From Turbatrix aceti (lineage: Eukaryota > Nematoda > Chromadorea > Rhabditida > Panagrolaimidae), in the NCBI GenBank assembly GCA_963969345.1, contig OZ017769.1:8249725-8313724 (forward strand): a stretch of DNA of 64,000 nt, read 5' to 3'. Position numbers and translations under genes: made by a program. This document shows, one piece after another, positions 25,417-37,115 of the stretch (the stretch's first letter is position 1; each line of letters opens with the position of its first letter). The notes beneath the pieces were generated by a model, which made no database searches, was not told the origin of the DNA, and was given only the letters and a program-made list of their open reading frames with translations.

Positions 25417-26057
25417 TTGAAGATTCTGGGCCAACATACGGAGACTTTAGCAAAATTTCCGATGATTTATTTACAGGTTCCAATCTCACCAGAGATTTTG
25501 TCACCCTGTTCCACTCAAAAAAAACTGACGATTTGAAAAGTGAGCATTTTTTTGTGAAACCAATTAGTATTATTTCCTACATAAAATTAAGTTGTCTTTG
25601 TTTTGCACTTTTCATATAAGTTTTTGTTTTTGCACGCTTCATTGAAAAAAATTTAAATTAAGCGGGCCAATGGAGGTCGTTTCGCGGGCCTAAATTACCG
25701 GCCCGTTTTAGACCCTGGTTCTGACTTAAAATTTATTGAATGCACCAGTTTTGTCGTGATAGTATATCATGACAAGTGAGTTGCAGAATGATAATCTCAC
25801 CCCTAAAATCAGCATTTTTGTCAAAACCGTGAATGTTGTAATAACGGGAGTAACCTCGTTAGATTCAGTCACTGAATTTCAGTGTGAACAGTTACGTCAG
25901 TAATATAATTGCCCCCGGGTTTGCTGGCAAGAAAATACGACAACCAGAAAAAAAGTTTGATTTTTCCACCGTTACAAAATGATAATAGTACGCCACGAAC
26001 TATGATTCAAAATTAATTGAAAATATGCGGTGGAACGGGCTTTAGAAAAGAATTTGA
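25417..26057. other. AT-rich spacer with a fragment of a related MITE
   Basis: No coding frame seen. Around 25674-25717 a GCGGGCC ... GGCCCGTTTTAGACCCTGG stretch resembles the end of a further GGCCCG-type element with a different terminal sequence; no matching left end was found. Confidence 0.45.
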
Positions 26058-26469
26058 TGTGGCGCTGTCACCACTGAAAAGAGGGGGCGCCGGAAGAAGG
26101 GGCGCGAAAGGACGACAAGGGACTCACCGAACGCGCTCGTGGGCGCGGGTTCGAGGCGAGTCGTGGAGGGAGTTGTAGGTAGCAGGTCGCGGCACGGTGC
26201 AGCGCGTACCTGGGTGGCGAAATAGGCAGAGAAATATCGAGTATCTTTATCACTCACAACAAGTAATAAAGGACAACAACAACAACAAAAATAGGCCAGA
26301 TGATAAAGAAGAGCGCGGCCAAAAAACGGGAGCAGGACAGACAATAATAACGGAACAACAAAGAGAAAAGGGGAAGCAATTGCGCGCCATGGGGGTTGGA
26401 CTCCCGCCATCGCGAGAGGACCGAGGCGCGCGCGCGCATTGCGAGGGAAATTACGCTCGCGTAGCGACA
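26058..26469 (-). repeat. 3' LTR of the Gag-protease element
   Basis: 412 bp, starting TGTGGCG and ending GTAGCGACA on the plus strand; no difference from the other LTR was seen. It contains a short (CAA)n tract. Confidence 0.92.
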
Positions 26470-26762
26470 CTCCCGGGGGGGGGGAGCCGGAGGCGGCAGA
26501 AAATTGAAGGGTGAGGAGGAGGAAGAGAAAAAGGAAGACGACAGCGATGAAGCCTTGTGGCCGCGAGTGTCGTCGCAGTGCCGATGAGGGTTTGATCTTG
26601 ATTTTGACGCGGCAGTGAACGTGGGTGCTGATTTCCGTCGTAGACGGACCCTCCGGGGCGGGGGGAGACGGAGGCGGCAGCTGCCGGGCGGGGAGTGGGA
26701 GAAGAGTTGGGAGTTGAGCTCACGGGTGTTTTCTTTCCTGAAACAGAGTGCCAGAAAAACTG

Positions 26763-29363
26763 CTACATGAACCAATAACTCGCCTCGCTGATCGAAGGTT
26801 GAGGGCGGCGACGTGGACCCGAAGGCCAAATAACGTCACCGTCGTGTGTGGCCGTCATCCTGTCGGGGCCAGGGTCGTCAAGCTGGTTGATGTCCGGGCC
26901 GGATGTGTCGAGTGCGTAGAGACAGTGGATGTCGGGTGCCTTGTCGACCGGTGGGGCGTCCGGGGGGTCGTTGACGACGGTGCCGATGCCCGGCGAGCGT
27001 CCGGCGACGGGTGGCGACTGATTGCCCGGTTTCTTCCGGGCCTTGCGTGTGCGGGAGCCGCACCTAAACATGAAATGCCGCATGGCAGAAACCGACATTT
27101 TCTGAAGTTCCATGGGGTCCAGCTTCTTGGGTGGCGGAGTCGCGTCTTCGGGTGGGCGAGGAGTGCTGTCGATGGTGATGCCGGCGGCAGTGACAAGGTC
27201 CTTGCCCCGCGCGATGTCGCCCCGGCTGGCTATCGTGGTGACGATGTACGGGTCCCAGCTGCTGACTTCTCGTCGGATGAACGGGGTGTCCTTCAACGTC
27301 GTGGTGCTGATACAGACTTCGTTTGATGCAGTCGTGGACGGTGGCACCGTGATGGGGCCGGCAATGAGGTCGCCGAAGCTGGTGACAACCTTCGCGTGGC
27401 CGGTGGCTGGGTCGTGTGTGATGGCGAGGTCTGTGACGCTGGTGAGCTGATCCATTCCGATCAATATGCCGGGTGTCTCTTCACGAAGTGTCGTGACCTG
27501 AAAGGGAAGGGAGGAACGGAAATTCGAACCAAAGGGAGTCACCTGGCAGTGCTTCAGTTCCTGGGGAAGGCTTTCCACGATCCTGACCGTGATAGGCTTC
27601 CACGTGCCGTCAGCAAGCCGTAGATAGACCTTGGCGATGGGCGTGATCGTGGTTACCGCAGGGGCGTTGAACGGTGAGATTGTAGTTTGAGACCACTCGA
27701 ACGGTTGGATGTTGAGTTCCCCGGCGAGTTCGCGGCTCATGAAGGATGCCTGACTGCCTGGGTCGATGAAGACTCGAGATTCCGATTGCTGACTGGTTTC
27801 GGGATTCTTGACGAACGTGGATGCCGTCACCAGCAGAACTTCCTTCTGGATGGGATCGCTGGCGGTAACGGATGCGACGTGGTGTGGTTGTGGTTGCTGA
27901 ATGGCAGGAGCTGGAGGCGCCGGTTGAACTTGCGGGAGACGCCGTGGGAGCGCCTGCTGAGCTGGGAAGCGAGCCACCTGCTGCGGCTGCTGGATCGCCA
28001 GTTGAGGCTGCTGCTGGGCGACCGGAGCTGCCAGTGCTTGGGGCTGCTGGGCACGCGCTGGAGGCCGTGGCTGCTCGCGTGTTGGACAGATGAAATGGTG
28101 GTGCTCGCCCCCGCACAGGTTGCACTGGGCGTGGCACTCTCGTGAGGTGTGGTCGGCGGAGAGGCAGCGAGAACAGCGCCGAGTGACTGTGAGGATGTGC
28201 TTGCGAGTTTCGGTGTCTGAAACTGAACGACAGTCCAATCCCCCCCCATGCTTACCGCAGAACAGACACCGCTCTCTGGCAGGTCGCTGTTCGTGATGAG
28301 TCGGCGGAGGAGGTGGTGGCTGGACGATAGGACGACCGTATTCCTGTTCGTACTCCTCGAAGGCGTGGAACGCCGCAGCGGCGGCATCCATGTAGGCCTT
28401 GGTCGTCTTCGGAGTCGCTTTTTCGAGGACGACGCGGAAAAGGCGGTCCGGGAGGCGCTGACTGACGAGTTCGAAGGTAGCCGGGTTTTCGATGTCCGTC
28501 TTGAAGTAGGCAAGTTGGTTGACAACGCTTTGCAGCGTGCGGAACGTGCCCAGGTCGTCGCCTCGGGTGTGGACCGGAAGGTCAATGAGTTGCCGAGTGA
28601 GCTCGCGGATGGCGGCGCTGGGGTCGGCGTATTTGGCTTTGAGTTCCCTGACGAGAAGATCGTAGTTGGCGGCACACGTCGTGTACGCGCGAAAGATCGG
28701 TCTGATCTGTTCGCCCAGCTTGCTGAACAGCAGATTCATCTTCTTTGGTTCCGAGATGGACGGGTCGGAGTGGATGGGTTCGTAGAGACTCCAAAAAGAG
28801 TCAAAATTGGCGGCCTTGCCGTCAAAGGTTGGCACGCCGTCTGCCGATGGAGCGATGCTGAGTCCGGCCAGGCTGGCGACCAGACTGGCTACCAACGGCT
28901 GCGCTGAAATGGGTTGCGAAAAAGAAGGAGCTACCTGTGGTGGAGCTTCGTTGGCAGCGGAAGCGTTGAAAACTGACGAGGATGTCGAGGTGGTGTTGCA
29001 GAGGTTCAAGAAGTAGGCCTGCTGCGCGTCCTCGACGTGCTCAGAACACGAAACGAGGTTTCCGATGAGAGAAGATGCGCCCGTGGGGGACGCGGCTTCC
29101 TGCGCGAGCTGATCGCGGCAGTATGCGATGTGTTGCTCAGTGAAGGAGCCGTTCGGCTGGAGCGAGTGAGCTGTGAATTTGAGCTGGGCAAGTTCCTCGT
29201 TGATTTTGTTCGCCAGGATGATGGCTTCACGTTTGGCCGTCAGGACTCGACCCAGAACGTTGTTCGGAGATGAGCCGGATTTGAAGACCGCTGCGAGTTG
29301 AGCCATCTCGTTGACGAGTTCACGAGCTTGATGCTTGAGGTGATTCAGCCGGACGAAATCCAT
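26763..29363 (-). CDS. Retrotransposon Gag-protease polyprotein
   Basis: Uninterrupted 866-codon frame. The N-terminal third is helical; the block VPTFDGKAANFDSFWSLYEP matches the DUF1759 Gag region of BEL/Pao elements. CCHC-type knuckles with Cys/His follow (CLFCGKHGGGLDC, CSRCLSADHTSREC, CNLCGGEHHHFIC), then a Gln/Pro-rich linker. A retroviral-type aspartic protease domain (DUF1758 group) follows, with the active-site-like VFIDPGSQASFMSREL. The usual D-T/S-G reads D-P-G, so catalysis is uncertain. The C-terminal part is Pro/Asp-rich and of unknown role, where reverse transcriptase would be expected. The ATG at 29363 was chosen; the frame is open upstream to 29429. Confidence 0.88.
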   Translation of the reverse strand: MDFVRLNHLKHQARELVNEMAQLAAVFKSGSSPNNVLGRVLTAKREAIILANKINEELAQLKFTAHSLQPNGSFTEQHIAYCRDQLAQEAASPTGASSLIGNLVSCSEHVEDAQQAYFLNLCNTTSTSSSVFNASAANEAPPQVAPSFSQPISAQPLVASLVASLAGLSIAPSADGVPTFDGKAANFDSFWSLYEPIHSDPSISEPKKMNLLFSKLGEQIRPIFRAYTTCAANYDLLVRELKAKYADPSAAIRELTRQLIDLPVHTRGDDLGTFRTLQSVVNQLAYFKTDIENPATFELVSQRLPDRLFRVVLEKATPKTTKAYMDAAAAAFHAFEEYEQEYGRPIVQPPPPPPTHHEQRPARERCLFCGKHGGGLDCRSVSDTETRKHILTVTRRCSRCLSADHTSRECHAQCNLCGGEHHHFICPTREQPRPPARAQQPQALAAPVAQQQPQLAIQQPQQVARFPAQQALPRRLPQVQPAPPAPAIQQPQPHHVASVTASDPIQKEVLLVTASTFVKNPETSQQSESRVFIDPGSQASFMSRELAGELNIQPFEWSQTTISPFNAPAVTTITPIAKVYLRLADGTWKPITVRIVESLPQELKHCQVTPFGSNFRSSLPFQVTTLREETPGILIGMDQLTSVTDLAITHDPATGHAKVVTSFGDLIAGPITVPPSTTASNEVCISTTTLKDTPFIRREVSSWDPYIVTTIASRGDIARGKDLVTAAGITIDSTPRPPEDATPPPKKLDPMELQKMSVSAMRHFMFRCGSRTRKARKKPGNQSPPVAGRSPGIGTVVNDPPDAPPVDKAPDIHCLYALDTSGPDINQLDDPGPDRMTATHDGDVIWPSGPRRRPQPSISEASYWFM

Positions 29364-29414
29364 GGCTGTGATTAAGTGCTCGGGATGCCACGCGGGACTT
29401 GACGAGTTGATCGA

Positions 29415-29428
29415 GGTTCGATGCACCA
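29415..29428 (-). other. Candidate primer-binding site
   Basis: Three bases inside the 5' LTR the minus strand reads TGGTGCATCGAACC. It starts TGG, as a tRNA 3' CCA complement must, and contains a T-loop-like CGAACC, but is shorter than a full tRNA tail match. Confidence 0.4.
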
Positions 29429-29431
29429 CAA

Positions 29432-29843
29432 TGTGGCGCTGTCACCACTGAAAAGAGGGGGCGCCGGAAGAAGGGGCGCGAAAGGACGACAAGGGACTCA
29501 CCGAACGCGCTCGTGGGCGCGGGTTCGAGGCGAGTCGTGGAGGGAGTTGTAGGTAGCAGGTCGCGGCACGGTGCAGCGCGTACCTGGGTGGCGAAATAGG
29601 CAGAGAAATATCGAGTATCTTTATCACTCACAACAAGTAATAAAGGACAACAACAACAACAAAAATAGGCCAGATGATAAAGAAGAGCGCGGCCAAAAAA
29701 CGGGAGCAGGACAGACAATAATAACGGAACAACAAAGAGAAAAGGGGAAGCAATTGCGCGCCATGGGGGTTGGACTCCCGCCATCGCGAGAGGACCGAGG
29801 CGCGCGCGCGCATTGCGAGGGAAATTACGCTCGCGTAGCGACA
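29432..29843 (-). repeat. 5' LTR of the Gag-protease element
   Basis: 412 bp, matching the copy at 26058 throughout. Confidence 0.92.
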
Positions 29844-32788
29844 TTGAGAACAATTTGAAGTGTTTCTGTATACGATTGCAAAATTATAGGACCACCCCTA
29901 AAATTAACAATTCCAGCTTTCGTTCATAAGTTAAGTGAATTCTGCTTTCTGACATGAATTTAGGGGCCCAGAAAACCCTATTGCCGTTGCGAATGTGCCA
30001 CGATGAAGTAGTGATTATATAAGTCACTTTGCTCAGTTTACCCGGCATGTCGCGAAGCCGATGTGAATATGACGATTTCGACGATTTCAACTTGAAAATG
30101 ATTTGAACTGATTTCAACTTGAGAAGTTGAAAACGAGGATTTCAACCAATTAATTCACCAAAAACACGATCTCTGCTTCTATTTATATCCAGCCACACAT
30201 TTACGTTTCATAATTAAAAAATAGCAATGATCAGCATCTGTCAGGCGTTTTCGATTTGGCTTGCCAAAAAATGTGCGATTTGGCATCATTGTCCGTCTGA
30301 CAATCGTATAAGAAGTTTTTTTGCAAATATTACGCCATAATAAAATTCAATAATGACGACTAAAGTTTTTCTAGGAAATACACGTTTTGAAGGCATCAAA
30401 CTTCTTCAAGAAGTAAATTTTTTAACAAAGCTAGAAAAAATGAGCAGTAAAAAATTTTTAATTGTCCGCGCGTTATATTTTAATACATTTTTTTCCGTTT
30501 TTTTTAACCGTCCCTGTAACTGCGGTTTTGACGAGACAGAAAAATAAAATATGGAATATTCACGCTTCAAAACTACGTTCTTTTTTTTAACAGCACATAA
30601 ACAATGACTAAAGGTACTGTTTTCAGAAAAATAAAAAATGAAATCATGTTGTTGAATCTCTACAAATACAAGGAACAACTTTTGAAGACGATTAAACCAA
30701 GTAAATTCGAATCGACAACCACATCAATGAATGTTTTTGGATATAAATATTTAGTTTGTTATTTGTATTGTAAATATGTATACGTCTATGTATAAACATT
30801 AAAAAAGCGTTTCAAAGACGACGATTGCATCGACTATGCAAAACTAATGTTCTTTTCTTACTTTTTCAATTTGTGAGTTTTTCTAACGATTGTTACCGGG
30901 AATTGAACAAAACGGATTACCTGTAATAATAGCACGGACACTAAGACACATTGTATTCATTGGGTTGTTGATAAACTCCCCTAAATGACGAGTTCTATGC
31001 CCAAGCGTCTAAAAAATTTTGAGCCGACACACGGTTTTATGAGACATTTTATCATGTTACCCGCGTCGTAGTTGGGCTGTCTGTTTTCTACTCCGGTATC
31101 GTTAAGCACATTTTGGCAGCAAAAAGCTCATGCAGAATAGATCCTGGTTGCTTCTAATTACAAAATGCGCAAAAATTAGGTATATTTTGCCGAAAAGGAA
31201 AAATCCATAATTATTCATGGCTAACTGGGGGGTCCAATTTTTTTAACAAGAAGACATGTTCCTCGAACAAATAAAGTCGCAGGTAGAATTTTATGTTAGC
31301 TTCCGGGTGCGCAATCACTAGAAAAAGGGCTGCGCGTTGAACTGCGGCCATTTTCAAAAAAATTGAGCGTGCGTTAGAGCTTGTGATTAGCAGGCAAGAG
31401 ACGCAACGTGGAAACCTCGTAAATCCAAGGTTCCCTAATGTCTATACAATTGTTCCTCATTGCCCGTTTAGAAAAATTCATAGTGGTTTAAAAATTAAAA
31501 TTAAAAACGTTTGTTCAAGAACATTTGGCGCACCCTTAATGAAGAAATCAAGCACCCTTAATGAAGACGATGTTTTTTGTGTGCAGAACGCTTCCGCTAA
31601 GGACTACGACGTGGCGCAGGTAGCTACGATTGACGGCACCCTCTTCGTGCAATATCGATACTCATCAGTGTCTCTCTAATTTTGTAATGAGTAATTATGC
31701 ACGTGTTAGAGTAATAAAGTAAAGTAAAGTAAAATAACAAGTCTAAAAAAAGGCCCTTCGAGCCCCAGAAAAAAAAGTTTCCAAAAATTAAAGCATTATA
31801 AACAAAGTCTGAAAAAAATTTTGATTTAAAGTAAAGCAAAACGGTTGAAAAAAGTTGAAGCAAATGATAAAAATTTTGAAAAAATTCTAACCTCGTTCAG
31901 TAAGGGAAAACGTTTATTTACAGAGTGCGGCAAAAGTTTGTGGACAAACGTTATTAATCAAAACATCTAAACTAGGAGGAATAGAACATAACCAAAAATT
32001 TGTAACATTAGTACAGGTATTAGGAAACAATTAGTTTTTTAAGCAAAAAAATGAAAATTTGTGCTTGCGAAAGTTGTCTCGAAAAGTCAGAAAAAACTGA
32101 TTTTTTCGTTAAAAAATCGTCAGTTTTTCTAACGATTTTGTGCAAATCGTCAGTTTTTCTATCCAAACCCAAGGTGTACGAAATGTGCGTTTACAGCTCT
32201 GTACATTTGCAAATCTATGTTTACAGTGATATACACTGTATTTGGCAGTGAAGTATGCGTTTTTATTTTTTAAAGCGCCACAGCTTCAAAGCTCAATCTT
32301 TTGAGCTGATTTTTTTACTGTAACTTGTTGTTACCAAAGGTAATAATTGTGTAAAATTTCAGTTGCATAGCTAGCTGGCAACATATCGAAAAAAATTTCT
32401 ATTGTTTTTGGAAAAGCGCATATTTTTCTTTTTTGACTTCAATCAACCCCAATTTTTGTTCTAGTTGAGTAACATCTTGTATAGCAAAATGTATGATGTC
32501 TACAGATCACTATGAAGTTATTGCCCTTTTCATGGGTAATTTTGAGCTTTGTTGTTCCTATAAAAAATTTCTTTGCGCTGAATATGCTACGAAATACTTT
32601 CTAATATGCATTTGGATAAAAATGTACAAAAAAGAGCTCATATGCTCACAAAAAAATTGATTTTTTTTTTGATTTTATGAATGCTGATGTTGATGTACTG
32701 GAGCGAATAGACACCGGGTTTCTCTGTCTAAATTTTTTCCTGATATGCGGTTTATGTTAAAATAATTTACAATAAGATTTGAAAATAG
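29844..32788. other. AT-rich accessory DNA with retroelement debris
   Basis: No recognisable gene. A 98-codon frame at 31383-31679 has no identified domain and runs into the repeat tail at 31653. The rest is AT-rich sequence with short frames lacking coding character. Confidence 0.5.
31653..31735 (+). repeat. Repeat copy ending in a (GTAAA)n tail
   Basis: ATGAGTAATTATGCACG followed by AGAGTAATAAAGTAAAGTAAAG. A clearly related copy lies in opposite orientation at 37723-37817. The simple-repeat tail suggests the 3' end of a non-LTR retroelement or SINE. Confidence 0.6.
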
Positions 32789-32829
32789 TCTAATGATAAC
32801 TAACCACTGAGTAATGGTGAAATAATAAA
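32789..32829 (+). repeat. Retroelement 3'-end fragment (copy 1)
   Basis: TCTAATGATAACTAACCACT followed by GAGTAATGGTGAAATAA; the same sequence, with a longer AAATA tail, recurs at 51670. Shared 3' end plus simple tail suggests a non-LTR element or SINE. Confidence 0.65.
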
Positions 32830-33179
32830 AAGATTTGAAAACTATTCGCAACAATCCGCGGTTCATGGCAATGAGAAAAGAACCCAAATGCGGGGGTTTT
32901 GTAGAGCAACCACTACCTCAACATGGCTGGCAGGTTACTGAAGCTCAACCAGCTCAGTTCATCGCTTTGATTTTGATCACAACGCATCAAACTATTTAGA
33001 CACCTCAAGTGTAACCGTTTATGACAGTTAAACATACCATTGAAAGCAAAATAAGATTAGCAGAACGAGTCTCTGAACTTGACATTTAACTCTATTTACT
33101 AAATGATCAAAAATCACTCGCTATGATTTTCTTTTCCGTTCCATGAACCGCGGATTGTTGCGAATAGTTTTCAAATCTT
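32830..33179. mobile_element. 350-bp MITE with perfect 39-bp terminal inverted repeats
   Basis: Positions 32830-32868 and 33141-33179 are exact reverse complements, starting AAGATTTGAAAACTATTCGC. The interior (about 270 bp) has no coding frame. No clear target duplication was found; the left end abuts the retroelement fragment at 32789. Superfamily unknown. Confidence 0.85.
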
Positions 33180-33678
33180 ATTGTATTGCGAATATATAGC
33201 GACTGTCACAAAATAAACTAAATAAATGGTGTTATGTTTTTTAATTACATAATTTCCCTCAAGTTAGGCCTACAGGGAATATGTATAACAAATAAAGCCG
33301 GATACTATTATAAAACATACGGTGTGTTACTATTTATAAAAAGCAAGCATATGGCTCGATCGCGCAATGGGACCTTTGAAATCCGGGAAGACAGATGAAG
33401 TGGAGTGAAATACGCTTGACGAAAGTCAAGCGTGTGAGAATAAAAATCATTGTGTGCGTTTTTGTTTTCATAGAGTTTAGTGTTTCCTTTTCCCTTTTTG
33501 TCTAACCCCATAGGGCGATTCACCATATCACCAAGTAATTTTTGTGGTAGAAATAGAAGGTTTAGTGGCATATATCAAAGTTGTAAATTTTTGAAAAAAA
33601 ATACGAATTCCGGGTTTTCGTGCGCGCCGAAGTTGACTTTGACGTTGCCAGGAGTCAGATCACTGGACTTCATTCATT

Positions 33679-35666
33679 CACGGACTTTTTATTTTCATAC
33701 ATCCGTCACACAAAGTTCACATATCCTTCACAGATGAGTGTGAATCACATGTGATTCACATATGAATTACCAAATTTCGATTAATTTTGAAGTATCATAT
33801 GTGAATCATATATGAATCATATGTGATTAGTGACATTATTCGGTAACTTATACAAAAACGCTGATAAATTGTGATATTCACATATACTTCACATATATGG
33901 CATATGTTATTCACAGTATGCTTGGCAAAACGTGCTTGGAAATCAAGATTCAGTTGGAAGATTCGGAACTTCAGTATTGTCATATCTCTTGTTGTTTTCT
34001 GCCAGGGGATGTTGTTTCTTGTGTTAAAGTGTTGCGATTGTTTCTTTTCGAGTAAAATTTTTATGGGATTGCTATTTGAAAACAAAATTTGCAAAAATGT
34101 TCGTATATAAACGTATTTTGATGCCATTGGGGGCTCCAATTTGGAGGGATGCCGATTTCGTTGGAATGCTGATGCATTGGCCTAGTTACGGGCGTCTGAA
34201 GTGACTTCAGAGTTAAAAGTGGCTTCAAAAATTGTGTGAATTTTTTTTTAAATTTTGTCATAAAAATGTTGATTTGAAATAGAAAAACAATACAAAAACA
34301 AGAAAAATGTACAAAAAACACGACAAGAAAAAAGTGAATTTATGAAAACAATAAAAGGGTACAAGAATCAAAGCAAGAAAAACGTACAAGAAAAAAACAA
34401 ACGAATAATTTTTTTCTGTAAAATTAATATTTAAAAAAAACAAAAAAGTTGGGGTTCTGTAGGTTATAAATTTTTTTGTTGTTTATTGCTATTATTTGTA
34501 AATAAATGTTAATTTGAGAAGGAGAAACGGGTTGCAAAAGCCCTTATATATTTTTTATACTCTTTTATATCTATTTTTTGGCTGAAACACCCGTCGGGAA
34601 AAATTCCCGACAGATATTAAGTGTTTCTGTTTTTCATCCCTCCTTTTCCATGGCACGCAGCGAAGTTTCATCAAACAGGTAATTTTTGCGAGGTTTGTAA
34701 ATTTTACTGATTTTACGTACATACTAATTTTGGGGAAACAAAAAAACTTTAATTCTCAATTTTTGTTTTAGAAAAACCGTGAGTTTTTTACAAAAAAAAA
34801 TTGGAAACAAACTTTATTGTGATTCTGTTTTTTTCAGGCATTTTTTACGTAAGTATATTTATGTTATACAAAAATATGGGCAATTCAAATTATTATAAAC
34901 GTTTTATAAATATTTATGTTTTTTTAGCATTCTGTAAGTTTTTTTTTTAAAACTGGGCCTGAAATATTTTTTTTTCACATTCCTATTTTAAATTACAAAA
35001 AATAACGTGTTTTCCTAATTGCAGACTTTCTCTATATCCATATTGGTCACAACAGCTACCGCGGGAAAATCCAGAAAAAGTACCAGAAATATTTCGTGAG
35101 TTTTGGCAAAAAAAAATTACGTGTTGTTGACTTCAGAAATATTTTACAGGAATCAAGCAATCCACAAATTCAGCGCCCTGTTCATTCTACTCATCGCCGT
35201 AAATTCGTAGTGGATGGAAGACAAAGTTTTGCAGTGCATCCACAGCCAAAAACTGTAAAAAACGGTAGCCGATGCAGAACTTTGTTTTTCCACCACTTTA
35301 AATGGCACGGAGCGTTTTTGCCCTCAAAAAAGAAATTTGCATCATCAGGTTGTTTTTGGCACACTGAGCTCGGCATCCACAGTTATATACTGCAGAATGG
35401 TAGCTGATGCTCATCTGTGCCAAGTACACGAATTTTATATTTTCACATGTGATTCACATTACCACGACCCGTCGGGTAGATGTGATTCACATATACCTAC
35501 CGGCTAAGGAGAGTGCAAACTTTTCCTAAAAGTAAGCATGAATCACATATACTTCACATCAAATACACAGATAGTTCATACATCCATCACAGATAATTCA
35601 TATGTGTTTCCGTCAGCGAGATATGTGAACTTTGTGTGACGGATGTGTGAAAATAAAAAGTCCGTG
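33679..35666. mobile_element. 2-kb element with long TIRs and CATATGTGA-rich ends
   Basis: Ends are CACGGACTTTTTATTTTCA and its reverse complement, extending with few mismatches through CATCCGTCACACAAAGTTCACAT. Inside both ends lie many overlapping copies, in both orientations, of the palindromic motif ATATGTGATTCACATATG and shorter variants. The core (34480-35410) holds the micro-exon-like repeat described separately. No transposase frame is recognisable and no target duplication is clear. Confidence 0.75.
34480..35410 (+). repeat. Repeat family with micro-exon-like splice pairs (copy X)
   Basis: Related in order and wording to 54880-55770. After AAACGGGTTGCAAAAGCCC comes a series of acceptor-donor pairs enclosing 7 nt (34772-34778), 11 nt (34838-34848) and 6 nt (34928-34933), then an acceptor at 35021-35024. 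Two copies of a GCATCCACAG...CTG...GGTAGC(C/T) motif follow at about 35239 and 35372. No protein could be assigned. Confidence 0.55.
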
Positions 35667-36031
35667 TTTGCATGCCCGAAAAAAATTAAAAGTCATTTTT
35701 GCAACAAAACGTTTGATTTTCAGTTTTATGCCAGATAAATTTCAATTTTTTACAGTGTCGTAAAAATGAATAATTTTTTACATTTTTACATACATATCTG
35801 TCGAATCCCTTTCCGCTTTCGTGATTCCAAAACCCGTGGTGCCCGCTGCAAAATCGTCGTCGCCAGACATCCAAAAATCTGCCAGTCTGGCTATTTTCAA
35901 CCAGCGCATCCAAAACTAATTTTTCAGCATGATCTCTTCGGGTTTTTCTGTCTTATTCTCTTTTTCTTCCCACTCCTTCCCCTTAATTTATACAAATGCT
36001 CACCCCCTATTATCTCCCCACTTTATGTTAT
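35667..36031. other. AT-rich spacer
   Basis: Between two mobile elements; nothing recognisable. Confidence 0.5.
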
Positions 36032-36619
36032 CGTACCGCCAAGGTGTTGCATTCTGTTTGTTTTAGGCAAGCAAGCAAGCATAGCTCGTAGGCAACATGT
36101 GTCGTGCTTCTTTTGATTTTACGTAGGCAAACATCCTGCCTATCGACACAGGTTGTTAGGCAGCTGCTAAATACACAGGTGTTTAGCTAGCAGCTGTTAA
36201 CGACACATCTGCTTGCTCTTCTCAAAAATTAGCATGCGCGACCAAGCAGGCGCTTGCATTTCTCACATTATTCTCCAAAGTTGGAAATTTGACTAGAAAA
36301 ACTGCTTGCAGAATCGAACTTTTTTCCCTGTAAACTCCTTTTGTTTCATTCTATGTCTTACTGTTTATTATTTTCCCAAATTCTCCCACACAGGTTGTGT
36401 CGAAAGCACATGCCAATTTTTGAGAAGAGCAAGCAGATGTGTCGTTATCTAAGCACCTGCTTAGCAATCCATCGTTCTCTGACCGTTGGCAAGCAGGTTG
36501 TGTGCATTCAAATTTTTGTAGCAAACTATGCAAGCAGCGATGTTTAGAACAGCTCATTGCACATGTTTATTCGAAATTTCAAATTGTCCGCACACAGAAT
36601 GCAACACCTTGAGTACCGT
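36032..36619. mobile_element. hAT-like MITE, CAAGGTGTTGCA family, GCAAGCA-rich
   Basis: Spans 36040-36611 with ends CAAGGTGTTGCATTCTG and CAGAATGCAACACCTTG. Flanks CGTACCGC and AGTACCGT fit a decayed 8-bp duplication. Interior ends are filled with GCAAGCA/TGCTTGC and CACAGGTTG-type motifs. It shares its terminal dozen bases, but not its interior, with the elements at 53613 and 53981. Confidence 0.85.
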
Positions 36620-37096
36620 ATGCATTTTTTGCATGTAAAAATAAATAAATAAATAAATATAACTATTTGCAAACATTGTTATAAAATGTTAGGTTCGGCC
36701 TGATTTTTAGACCAGTTTTTGGATTTCTGAAATCGATTATCAGGTTGCAGAAAAAAATTTGGCAGTTTGTTTTATACATGGATGCAAGCATCGCATTCAT
36801 TTCATGTAAATACCACAGACAGAATAAACCGTGACTGTGTTATGCTTATCAGATTCTTTCACACCGCGGAAGTTGTTTAAAATTGACCTGGAAAAAAATA
36901 ATATATTTAAGCATATATAAATATATATGAACAATTTTAGACACAACACACATTTGGATTTTAAAAGCTACATTCATTTTTCAAGGAATAAAGTCTTACA
37001 ACACAGAGCCTAAAGTACGTAACGTTCTTACATTTTTTTGGAAAAAAGATTTTACAAACAAATATATAGTATTCTAACAGACAATTATTTTTTCAG
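36620..37096. other. AT-rich sequence upstream of the envelope-bearing element's genes
   Basis: Holds an (AAATA)n tail near 36640 and AT-rich sequence. It may contain the left terminus of the 37.1-46.8 kb element, but no inverted repeat matching the right side was found. Confidence 0.4.
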
Positions 37097-37115
37097 GGCA
37101 TTACTGTGAGTAAGC

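Larger units (their letters stand above)
26058..29843 (-). mobile_element. Short BEL/Pao-like LTR retrotransposon, Gag-protease only
   Basis: Two 412-bp direct repeats (26058-26469 and 29432-29843) begin TG, end CA and appear identical base for base, so the insertion is recent. TTGA flanks both sides, a possible 4-bp target duplication. The single long minus-strand frame encodes Gag and protease domains but no reverse transcriptase, RNase H or integrase. At 3.8 kb it is far shorter than an autonomous BEL/Pao element, so it must borrow enzymes. No purine tract precedes the 3' LTR; the region reads C-rich instead. Confidence 0.92.

Noticed and set aside
26058..26469. A 142-codon frame covering the left LTR
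   Set aside because: The same frame recurs in the right LTR and is antisense-neutral LTR sequence; no function is indicated.
34061..34443. Hydrophobic Phe-rich frames inside the 2-kb TIR element
   Set aside because: They arise from T-rich runs and have no start context, splice pattern or family resemblance.
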